From Bostrychus sinensis (lineage: Eukaryota; Chordata; Actinopteri; Gobiiformes; Eleotridae), in assembly GCA_020698575.1 (NCBI GenBank), contig CM036243.1:30397903-30461902 (forward strand): DNA of 64,000 nt, read 5' to 3'. Made by a program: the position numbers and the translations under genes. Positions 25,601-37,600 of this stretch are shown piece by piece. Each line of letters opens with the position of its first letter. Position 1 is the stretch's first letter. Under the pieces are notes generated by a model, which saw only the letters and a program-made list of their open reading frames with translations, made no database searches and was not told the origin of the DNA.

Positions 25601-28600
25601 GATTAACGCGTTTACTGAGAGGCACAAGCAGAGGTGGGTACAGCAGTGTTGATTTAAAATAATATTACATAACTTAAAATGTGACTGTGAAGAAATGTTG
25701 TTTGAATAGTAGCACTGAGAAGAAAAAAACATTTAAATGGTACATGACCCTTATTTTTCTCAATAAAAAAGTTAAGATCAGGGATTTCCTACTAGCACCT
25801 CATAAGATAGAGTTATATTGAAGATACAGTAGTTACTCCTAAAATTCTCTATGTTTGGGGTCAACCACATTAAAATAAACAATAAATGTTCATAGCTTTA
25901 AAAAACATTCTTAGTTCAGTATTCTTTCCATCAGCCCCAAACCTTTGCACAGTACTGTCAAAATAAAATTCAACAAAAGAAAGCAGGTAACAAAATCACA
26001 CCACTTTCCTCCAATATGTCATAATTTTATTATTTTTATGTGTTTTAAAGGTAACTTTATTCTCCAGATTGTCTGTTTGAGGATACATGTTCATCAAAGG
26101 AGCTATATTATGCTTTTATTCTATTTTTAAACCTGTCTTGTTTGCCTCTACAACAGTCTTGCATGTTTTACAACCTTTAAAAACATTATGTGACTAAAAG
26201 AGAACATTTTTAAGAAGTACTCTACTGGTGCCATAAAGAAACAGGTGAAGAGACCAGCAGAGGGCAGCAGAAAAGTTGATTCATGGTTCAGATCTGGTTT
26301 AGTCCTGGATTACTTCTGGAAGATGGTTTAGTTGTGGTTTAGACCCTGGTTTTATCCTGTTTTTCTGTTCAATGAGACTTGGTTTAGTCCTTCATTTAGA
26401 CCTGTCCTAGTACCATTAAAGCTGGTAATTGAAAACCCAAATATTTTCTGAGGTGGTTTGAAAGAGTTTGAGAACCAGTGTGCAGAGAAATGCACAGACT
26501 CATATACAAGGTTATAAGGATTTATTCAGGACACATGCCCACAGCAGGAATTAACATTTGTGCCCTACATAGCGGCTGATCGTGTCATATATACTTAGAT
26601 CTGCAGTGTTTATACTTAGATGGACTCCTGTGTGTATCATGTCAATAGTGGAGCTGCCAGTTTTAAGCCGATACTTATGACCCACACCTTCACACACTCA
26701 ATAGAAAGACATGCATAGGCTGCAGATGAACATTAAAAATAACCCAACTATGTAATTTAAGTCTATTCAGCCCAAGGGTGTGGACTCTGCACTGGATACA
26801 CTGGACATATGTATTTGGTAAGTCATGGTTAGCTTGGTATGGCTTACACATAAATATAATATAGTACAAATATTGTTAGTGTATAGTGTAATATATATAT
26901 TTAGTGCCCTGACACACCATTTAAGAAACTCCAGTCTAAATATTCAAAAGAGTCGTTGTCCAGGCCCGTGGTTCTCAAACTGTGGTACTCGTAACTCTAG
27001 TGGTACATAGGCTTCTTCTGGTGGTTCTCAGGAGTGTTTCGCAGTTCAAGGCCTGATTTAGTTCCTGGTTTACTCATAATTTAGTCTGGATTTAGACTTG
27101 GTTTAGTCCTGGATGTAGTCCTGATTTAGTTCTGTATTAGTCCTGGTCTTGTATTGGTTTAGACTTGGTTTAGTCCCCCAAGTTTAGTCCTGGACTAGTC
27201 CTGGTACCATTAAAGCTGGTATTTGATAAGCCACCTATTTTCTGAGGTGGCACTTGGTGAAAAGTTTGAAAATCACTGGTTTAAGCTTAGTAAGTCCTAT
27301 TCACAGCCCTCCTTCCTCTCTCCACTTTCCCTCCTTCCTCTCTCCTCTTTCCCTCCTTCCTCTCTCCACTTTCCCTCCTTCCTCTCTCCTCTTTCCCTCC
27401 TTCTTCTCTCCACTTTCCCTCCTTCCTCTCTCCTCTTTCCCTCCTTCCTCTCTCCTCTTTCCCTCCTTCCTCTCTTCACTTTCCCTCCTTCCTCTCTCCT
27501 CTTTCCCTCCTTCTTCTCTCCACTTTCCCTCCTTCTTCTCTCCACTTTCCCTCCTTCCTCTCTCCACTTTCTTTCCTTCTTCTCTCCTCTTTCCCTCCTT
27601 CCTCTCTCCTCTTTCCCTCCTTCCTCTCTCCACTTTCCCTCCTTCCTCTCTCCACTTTCCCTCCTTCCTCTCTCCTCTTTCCCTCCTTCTTCTCTCCACT
27701 TTCCCTCCTTCCTCTCTCCACTTTCCCTCCTTCTTCTCTCCTCTTTCCCTCCTTCCTCTCTCCACTTTCCCTCCTTCTTCTCTCCTCTTTCCCTCCTTCC
27801 TCTCTCCACTTTCCCTCCTTCTTCTCTCCTCTTTCCCTCCTTCCTCTCTCCTCTTTCCCTCCTTCCCCTCTCTACTTTCCCTCCTTCTTCTCTCCTCTTT
27901 CCCTCCTTCCTCTCTCCTCTGTCCCTCCTTCCTCTCTCCTCTTTCCCTCCTTCTTCTCTCCACTTTACCTCCTTCCTCTCTCCACTTTCCCTCCTTCTTC
28001 TCTCCTCTTTCCCTCCTTTCTCTCTCCTCTTTCCCTCCTTTCCTCTCTCCACTTTCCCTCCTTCTTCTCTCCACTTTCCCTCCTTTCTCTCTCCTCTTTC
28101 CCTCCTTCCTCTCTCCACTTTCCCTCCTTCTTCTCTCCTCTTTCCCTCCTTCTTCTCTCCTCTTTCCCTCCTTCCTCTCTCCTCTGTCCCTCCTTCCTCT
28201 CTCCACCTTCCCTCCTTCCTCTCTCCTCTGTCCCTCCTTCCTCTCTCCACTTTCCCTCCTTCTTCTCAGTCTATAATCTTTTACTGTGCGTTTGACCTTT
28301 GGCTCGTCTCTTTACTCACTGAGCTGAGGAATGTGAGCGATGATAGACCCCTGGTGTTAACACAGACTCACAGCTGTACGAAAAACCTTTATACACTTTA
28401 AACTCAACCAGAACGGCTTGTTCCTGTCCCGCTGTGTCTGTAACAGTTTCACTGTATACACGTTTATGTGTTAGTGTTGTAACTTTATGAGCTGGTGAGA
28501 GCTGGTTCGTCCTCTACAGTGAAGGTTTCCTCATACTTAGTTATCTTGCTGACAGACAAACGTTGCTCAATATCAGCCAAAGTGTTTTTTTTAATATTGC

Positions 28601-31600
28601 AATTAATTGTATTACTAACTAGGAATACAACAAATGTAACAATTACAATATGGTTTCCACTCATCCTGGAAATCCTGAATAAAGTGAAAATCAAATTTTT
28701 GAAATGTCTGGAACAAAATTTATAAAATATCAGAGAAATACTGTAATGTAATAACTTAGATATATGGCCTTCAGCTTCTGTTGCCCTATTTCAAGTTTTG
28801 ACCCTCTGAGGCTGCTGTATCAGATAGGAAATGGTCAGGTTAAAGCTCCACATGAACCTTATGATAAAAACATTAAGGAATGCTCTATCATAAGTACAGG
28901 TATGAGAAAATGACAGAAGATGTGATTTTCTGGAAAAAAAAAAAAAATTCTTCAGTCTATCTTCTCTACAACATAAAATCCCAGTTTAAAATCCTTTGTT
29001 TTATGCATTTGTATAAATGCTATACATTTTGTGAAGCCCTTATTTAGACACAGTAAAGGTATTCTGTACTTTGTAAAGTGAAAACCTGTCAGTCACACAT
29101 TACCGCTGTCACTGAGGTTAAGTGTGTGACTTCTAGATATTTTAGCAGTAACTATGTTTTGCAAAAAAGGCCTAGAACAAAATGGGCCGCAGCTGCTATT
29201 TGTTAATCTTCTAAAAAACTTGTGAAAACCCTGACATAGTTTAGTTTATTACAGAGAGACCCATTACTAAAATGCATTGCTTTGTTATGCAGTAGACAAA
29301 ATGTAATTGTAAATTCCAGTTGACATAGTTCAACTTCCTGTTGCATGTTTATTTTGCTGAAATATTAATATGTCATGCCATAATCCATTCACAAGGAGTC
29401 ACATGCCAGAGTGCCACCCGTGTGCCAGTCACAAGCACAGATAAACGGGTTATTATTGAGGCGGGGCACCTGGCGTAAAAACCTATACAAAATCAAATCA
29501 ATATGCAAATTACTGCACACTAGGAGACACATGATCCTAGAAAAGAAAACGCTGAAAATATTTATTGCCCTATAGAAAGCCATAAGTAACGAGCTGTCCA
29601 TAATTTGCATATGTGTCTTTTCTTATTGACTAAACTATCAGGGCTTCTACTGCTTCAACATTCTATTTTTATATCCCGAAAATTGCACACTATACCTGTC
29701 AAGATAAATGGAAACTGCACTAAAAGAAGTGAGGCATTAAGTACAAACTCTCTTCGAAAAACGTGGGGTCCGTCCTGAAACCTTGTTATTATTGGACCGG
29801 ACCAGCACCTGTCCCTCACCACATGTTTGTCCTGAGCGTGGTGCACAGTCTGTAATAAAGGACGGGTTTGTGTGGATGTGGTCCCAGCTGTCTAAAGGCT
29901 TTGTGTCTCCATCACCAAAGTGACAGACTCCGGGAGACTGCCCCATTCAGAAACACTCACACCAACTGTCCCGGGACTCCACCAGCTGTTTCTCCATACA
30001 GTTATACAACAGAGATATTTTAATTTACATGTATGCACTCTGTCATGATAACCTTTGAGTCTGTAGGCCTGTGGCTATGGCAGTGGTTCTCAAACTCTGG
30101 TACGGGTACTGCTGATGGTACGTAGGCCTCTTCTGGTGGTACTCAGGAGTCTTTTGCAGTCCAAGTCCTGGTTTAGAGTCAGTTTTATTCCTGTTTTAGT
30201 CCTGCTTTGGTTGTGGTCCTGGTTTTGATCTGGATTAGTACTGGTTTAGTATCGGTTTAGTCTTGTCTTGCTTTATGCCTGGTTTAGTCTTGGTTTAGAC
30301 CTGGTTTAGTTCTAATTAAGTCCTGGTGCAGTGCGCTTGAGACCTGGTTTAGTCATGGATTAGTCCTGGTTCAGACCTGGTTTAGTCCTGTATTAGAACC
30401 TGAAGAGTTCTGCTTTAGTCCTGGTTAAGACCTGGTTTTATCCTGTTTTTCTACTTTTCTGGTTTAGTCCTAATTTAAGCCATAATATGAAACTGGTTTA
30501 GTCCAAGTTTAGTCCTGGGTTAGTCCTGGTACCATTTAAGCTGTTTTTAAAGTATTTTCTGAGTTGGTACTTGGTGTGAAAATTTTAAGAATCACTGTGT
30601 TATATCTGATGCCAATGGAAAGATACATCATTTATTTTAACTATCCCTCCGTGTTTCAGTATATTTATTACACACTTTATACACAGAGTCTACAGTGTTA
30701 TAGAGACACATCTAGTTATGTGAAAGAGCAGGCACAATATCCAGGGTTTTGTGCAATTTTTTAAATGTCTACAAATCTAGAGTTTTGTTAGACTTGGGGC
30801 CTCGAGGTGCTGTAAAAACACGTCTTCTTTCTTTTAAAATAGTTAAACTGTAACCGTAATCAAACAGGCTAATGTGGCGCCATCCTGGACTGTTTTACAC
30901 ACAGATCAGAAAAAAAAAATCAATATCCAAACAGTAAAATGCGTTTTCTGATGATTTATTAACCATTAACATGAGTCTGAAAATAACTTTATTGTTCACT
31001 TAAAGCAACACTTGTGACTTTTGCTTAGTTTAGTTTGCATTTTCTTCACATTCTCAAATTTGTTTATTATATATGCTTTGCCTCTGTCTTTTCTTCACCT
31101 CCTCTGACAAAACCTGACCTTTAAATCTTTAAATGTCCAATGTGTAAAATTGCAGGAATGCCTCTAGATGCTGCTTAGGGAACCAAAGGATTTAATTAAC
31201 TTTAGTGTTTCTTTTTCAACAGTAAGAAGCTTAAATATTTCCCCCCGATGTTTGAGGTCTAACACGTCGTTGCATCAGTTCACTTTACGATGACAGATTG
31301 TGTTTAGGGGCATGTTGCGTGTTGCTCGTGGAGGTATAAATTAGTCCTGACGTGCGTTGTTGCGTTGTTAGGAGCTGACTCGTACACATGTTTGAGAGTA
31401 ATTAGAGAGGAATGCAGATGTGAATGTGGACGAACTCACGCAGAGAGCTGTAAGTCATTATTACCTGTTCAAACACAGACCAGAGCGCTCTCAGACCTGG
31501 ATCCAAGTCCCACAGTGATGTAACTGTGGAGACGAGCTGCTCAGACAAATATTTGACTCGCAGCTTCTTGAGAGCAAACTGTGTCTAAATTCAGTGTCTC

Positions 31601-34600
31601 TCCAGAACAGACAGATATGGATTATTATTGTATTTCACCAACACCGGCAACTAGGGCTGTGTATGGGCAAGAATAAAAAGTAAAAAATAAATAAATAAAT
31701 CAACTGGCTGAAAAAACTCACATTTTTCCTCTAAAAGCCCTTTTTGGTTCCATTGATTTGCATTAAAATCACTTGTTTTTTCACTCTACTGCCTTTGCAA
31801 AACAGAAATGTTAATGAATGTTACTTCCTCTGTAACCCTGTCAGTCAGAGGCTAAAAAATACACAAAAAAACAAAAAATCTCCACCAGATCCACCATTTC
31901 CTCACTGCATTGTGGGAAATAATACCCTTACAATTTGCGTTAGATAACAGTGACTGTAGAGCAGGCCACTTAGTGCTATAAGAGGAAGAACCTAATTTTC
32001 TGCCATTTTTTTATAATGGCACAAAAAGTTAAAATGTCAGATCAAAATCAGTTTTAGGACTAATCAGTGTCCTATCTGGGACTGGTGATCCCTGCACAAA
32101 CAAAAAAGTACTTTGCATTTTTCAGTAGTAAATTGTGCATGCTTTATTTATAAATATGTTAGGGTTAGTGAACAAACTGGCTTTTAGAGGGTTAAAAATA
32201 TAAAAATCAATTCACTTTTGTTATGTATGATGAGGACAGGGGTTAATGACCAAAAAACAAACAAAAACATTTTTTTTTTCATGTTTTATATTTTTAAATG
32301 TGACTCAGTGAGCTAAAAAGGCTTTAAGAGGAAGAATGTGTTTTTTTAAAGGAAGGTCTGAGGGTTAAATAAGAATAAAACACATATGTAGCAAAATTGC
32401 ACAGATACATGAATCATTTAAACACACTGAAGTTTACTGGCTGTTCTTCAAAAAAAATTACATCAGAAAATTAAGCTGTATAAAGAAATAACATTCAGAC
32501 AAGCACTTAATCACTTTAATATTGTGTTTTATTTGCAAATGAACTTCCTTATTTTGCCAGATTCAACGAATTCCTATCCCTTGTTTGTGTCTCCTCAGTG
32601 TCCACGTCCCAGTGCTGTGACCAGCTGCAGAAGGAGAAGGAGGAGGTGCGTGTGGGCCTGGAGGAGGCTTTGAAGAAACTCCAGGACCAGCACAAGGAGG
32701 AGCTGGTGCAGCTGGAGGACAGGTGTGGAGCAGAGTCCTGCAGTGTGTTTTCACTCAGCCGCTCCTCCCGCTGAAAGTATGTGCACTAAATTCACCTCAT
32801 ATTTTTAAACTACAGGCTGCGGAGCTTCTACCAAAATGAGTGGGACAAGGCCCAGCAGATGTACCAGGAGGAGGCGGACAGATATCGGGAGCTGATGGAG
32901 CAACAGGTCAGGACACATGCATGCAAAAAATAATGAGGGCATGCTTTTAAGTTTTATAAAATGTTTAAATTCTCCCTAACTCTGGGCTGTAGTATGAAAC
33001 ACAGCAGTGATTCTCAAACTGTTCACACCTCAGGAAATATCTGGCTTTCAATATAAATGGACTAAAATGAGCCTAAATCCTGAACTTAGACAATAGACAC
33101 ACACACAGACATAACCAGGAATAAATCAGGACTGATTTAGTTCTAAACCAGTACTAATGGAGGACTAAACTGGGAACTAAACTAATAAAGGACTAACCCA
33201 GGACAAAAACAGGTCTAATCCAGAACTAAACCTGGTCTAAACCAGGTCTAATCCAGGATTAAATCAGGACTGATCCAGTTCTAAACCAGTTCTACTCAAG
33301 GACTAAACCAGGGCTAACTCAGGTGCAAACCAGGTCTAAACCAGGACTAAGCTGTTGTCTTCACTGAATTGAAAAATCTTCAAATTAGCGCTAAAACAGA
33401 AAATAAAACTTGAGACCTCAACTGCAAAAACTGAGTACCACCATTGGTACTGTTACCACAGTTTGAGAACCACTAAAATTACAGCAATGTTTTCCAACTG
33501 GGGGGTCAGGACCCAGCCCTGTGCTGTGGGGAGGTTGAATATAGCTGAATGTTCATCTTTTTTTGAAGCCTAAAAAGTTTTTAATTTACTTGAAAAGGTG
33601 AAACTGATATAGAAATAATGTGCATAAAGGTTCTCAAACTGTGGTACAGGTTCCTCTGGTGGTACACAGGCTTCTTCGAGTGATACTTAGGAGTATTTTA
33701 CAAGTCCTAATTTAGTTTAATTTAATTTAGACAGTTTTATTCCTGTCTTAGCCATGCTGCTCTGATGGTGTGAAAAGCAATGTGTAGTCCTGGTTTAATT
33801 CTGGTTTACTCCTTGTTTTGTCCTTATTTAGTAATGCATTTTTCTGGATTATTGCCTATTCTCTTCCTCTGTTTAGACTTTTGTTAGACACATTTCAGTC
33901 CGACAATGGTGGCACTGGGAGAGCAAAATATTTTCTGTGGTGATGTAAAAAGTTAGAGAACTACTCCTCTGTAAGTGTATTTAATAGTATTATTAAGCAG
34001 GTTTTTTTTGCTGTTGTTTGTGTTTTAGGTGGAAGAGCTGAGGAGTCAACAGGAAGCTGAACGAAAGAAACAGGAAGAGACCCACAGTCAAAACATGGAG
34101 TCCATTAAACAGCAACACGAGACGTCTGTACAAGGTGTGTTCAAGAGAGACACCTGTCCCAAACACATTAGTGTTTTATATGGAAGATATTATTTTAATT
34201 AAGAGGGAAAAAAGCTTTATTAAGGTTTTATAAGCGCCATAGCGTGTGTCAGAAAGCTTTTGGTGATTTACAATGAAGGTGGTATGAGGGGATGCTTAAG
34301 GATGTTGGTCTGTGCCTCTTGTCAACTCTGAATTAATGACTGCCACTCATACAGAGAGTAAATCACTTTATTACAGTGCTGGCTTTATCTTCTTTCATAG
34401 CAAAGTATTAGTGTAGTAGCGCTTGAGACTGGTCTTGGTCTTGGGACTGTTTTTTACGATCTTGGTTTTGTTTTGGTCTAAAATCCAGTTTTCCTGTCTT
34501 GTCTCGGTCTTAGATGTGACGGCCTCAGAGATTTTTTTTGAACCAAATTATATAAGAAAATACTCTACTTTTGAATAGGTTATGTATAATTTTGTAATTA

Positions 34601-37600
34601 GTTTGTTGGCAGCACAAGAAAAAACAGGAAAATGTTTGTTGGCATTAAATCATTAAAATGATCATTATTGTATTTGAAACACTGTTTTTTTTTTTTTTTA
34701 CCTTTCCTTTGATTTAGTCTTAGTTTACATGGTTTGGCCTCTACCTGGTCTCGGTTTGCCTTGGTCTCGCACCTCAAAAATCTCGGCCTTGTCTAAGTCT
34801 CGGTTCACTCTGGTCTTGGACTGGTCTTGGTCTCATTTAGTATTGTCTTGACTACAACACTAGTATTAGTTTTAGTGTTTTTGTGCTGCCAAATTTGATC
34901 TTTTTTTTTTTAAATAAAATGAGAGCTATGTTGTTGTAGGGATGTGAGGTGGGAATTGGGAACATGAGGAAAACGGTTTTGAAGTTTATAAAGTAGTTTT
35001 TGTATCTTTTAATGCAGATGATGCAGATTTCATTGTAAAATTGTAAATGTGTTTGTGTTCAGAGCTGAAAACGACGCAGCGAACAGAGCTGGAAAACCTG
35101 GAGAAGACGTTAAAGGAGACAGAAGCCTCTCTCTCAGTAAGGAACTCGTCTTGTGTAAATAAGAGCTTTGTTTACTCAGCTGTGGCCAGGATCGCACAAC
35201 TACAAGAGGAATTGTTACTCGCACACATTCAGCAGGCCCTTAAACAGCCACAGAGCTCTTTGGTTTCTGATTTACAACAGTCCAAATATTCATTGTTATT
35301 ATTGCGTAAAACCTGTCTTATTAACATTTAGTCTAGTTGTCAGTGTCATTCAAACACACTTTTCTTTCATTTTGTGAAAGTACTGTTGTATGACATAGTT
35401 AATCCAGCAACAAGGAGTCACAAGCCAGTGTACTTGTACTGGTCCCAAGCCCGAGTAAATGGAGGATTGAGTGAGGCAGGGCATCTAGTGTAAAACCTAT
35501 GCCACATCACTGCACACTAGGAGGCAGATGATTTTACCTACTAATTTTACCTAATAAATAATGCCCCACTTCAGTCATGTTGGTTGAATGCTAAAAAGTC
35601 ACACATTTTAATATAACATTTATGAGCCATCCACCGAGTCTCTGTAACTTTTAGGGCTGCAGTTGACCCAAGAAATGTTTCGACCAAGGGCTTACACAAA
35701 CAAGTTTTAATTAATTATGTAATAAAATATATTAAGAAATGCTGACAGTAGTATATCTGTATTTAAAATTCAGCGTTGTCATCTTGAATAAAATGAAAAC
35801 TACAATTTATCAAGATGCAGCTAATCAACCAATAACATTTTAGTAACCACAGACTATTTATTTTGATACTTAGATTGATCCACAAGGGAAATTACCTGGT
35901 CACAGTTGCTCAGTTTTTTACAAATAACACGCAAAAAAGATAAAAGGTTAAAAAAAAGGTAAAATAGGTATAGAATAGTTACAAGCAATAAAATACTTTG
36001 AATAAAATACAACAGAATAGATAAAACATATACAAGATTTATTAACATTGCATTGCCTTCCTCTGTCTTTTCTTTACTCTGAGTTTACTAAATTATCATT
36101 GTCTTCTTCTCCAGGAAAAAATAGAGGAGCTATCAGCAGAGAAAGACGCTCTGAACGAGAAACTCACAGCTGAAGAGGAGAGGAGGAAGAGGATACTCAA
36201 CGACAAGAGTCTGGTAAATGTTTAGAAATGTTTTTGTACTAAAAGCTTGACACAACTCCCCTCTGCTGGACTGAACTGTATTGTACACACCGAGATTACT
36301 TTTAGACCATTGTAGTACTATCAAGAACTACATACAAGGTTACATGTATGCCCTTTCACTTGAATTAAATTTGGAATTTTGTAGTTAGAGCTTGATCCTC
36401 CAAGGCTGTCTAATGTATAATTAAGCTTCTGTTATCAGTATTAACAATTATAAACAATTTTAGACTATAGGCAGGCTTTGTTGAACCAAAATGCACAACT
36501 TTATTCTTTATAAAGGCTAGTAAGAAATAGTCACAGCTGACAACTTGAAGCTGACATCATTGGCCTGATTTCACTGTGTTTTTTTGTTTTTTTTTGTGTG
36601 TGCAGAAGGATTCCCACACGCTGTATCTGGAGCAGGAGCTGGAGAGTCTGAAGGTAGTTTTAGAAATCAAGAACAACCAGCTTCACCAGAAAGAGAAGAA
36701 ACTCATGGACATGGACAAACTGGTGCGTACCACTCAAGGCTACACTCAGGATTACTTTACTTACTGAGAAACCGGAAATGTAGTTTTCTTATCATGCAAA
36801 TGTCATGACAAATACTAGGAAATGTAAAATGTTCTTTGTATCAGTATTGCCCAAGGACCAAGACACACACATTAAAAGACCAACGTGAATAGAATAAGAG
36901 GATAGAATAAATAAGAATAAAATGAAGGAATATCAAGTAAAGGCTAAATTAAAAGGGTGGGTCTTGCGTCTGCTTATGAATGTGTCTTAAAATAAAATGA
37001 CTGTTAAATATATAGATTTTAGGCACAACATTTTTAAATTATGTGTGTGTTGCAGGTGGAGTCGAACATAAAGCTGGAGGAGTGTCTGAAGAAAGTGCAG
37101 CAGGAGAACGAGGACTACAAGGCACGGATGGACAGACACGCTGCTCTCTCCAAGTAAGATACCTGTTTTGGCTTAGACCTGGTTTTGTCCTGGTTTAGTT
37201 TTGGCTTGGACCTGGTTTTATCTTGGTTTGTCCTGCTTTAGCCTCGGATTAGTCCTGGTTTTGTTTTGAATTAGACCGGGTTTTGTGCAGTCCAGGTTTT
37301 AGTTTTGTTAGTTCTATGACTATTTTATTCTTTTATCTTTGACCTAAAGTGAATTAATTGTATTTCCCTCTTGTCTCTGCCGCCCCCTGCAGGCAGCTGT
37401 CGACAGAGCAGGCCATCCTCCAGCAGACCCTGCAGAAGGAGTCCAAGGTCAACAAGCGCCTGTCCATGGAGAACGAGGAGCTGCTCTGGAAACTGCACAA
37501 CGGAGACCTGCTGGCCAGTCCCAGACGCCTCTCGCCCACGTCGCCTTTCAGCTCACCCAGAAACTCTGCAGCGTTCACCACCGCCGCCCCCCTGTCCCCG

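Noticed and set aside
27223..28401. Long open frames (300-392 codons) on both strands rich in Leu/Ser/Pro/Phe or Glu/Arg/Lys/Gly
   Set aside because: They are by-products of the 22-bp pyrimidine satellite, which is open in nearly all frames. No splice context or domain.
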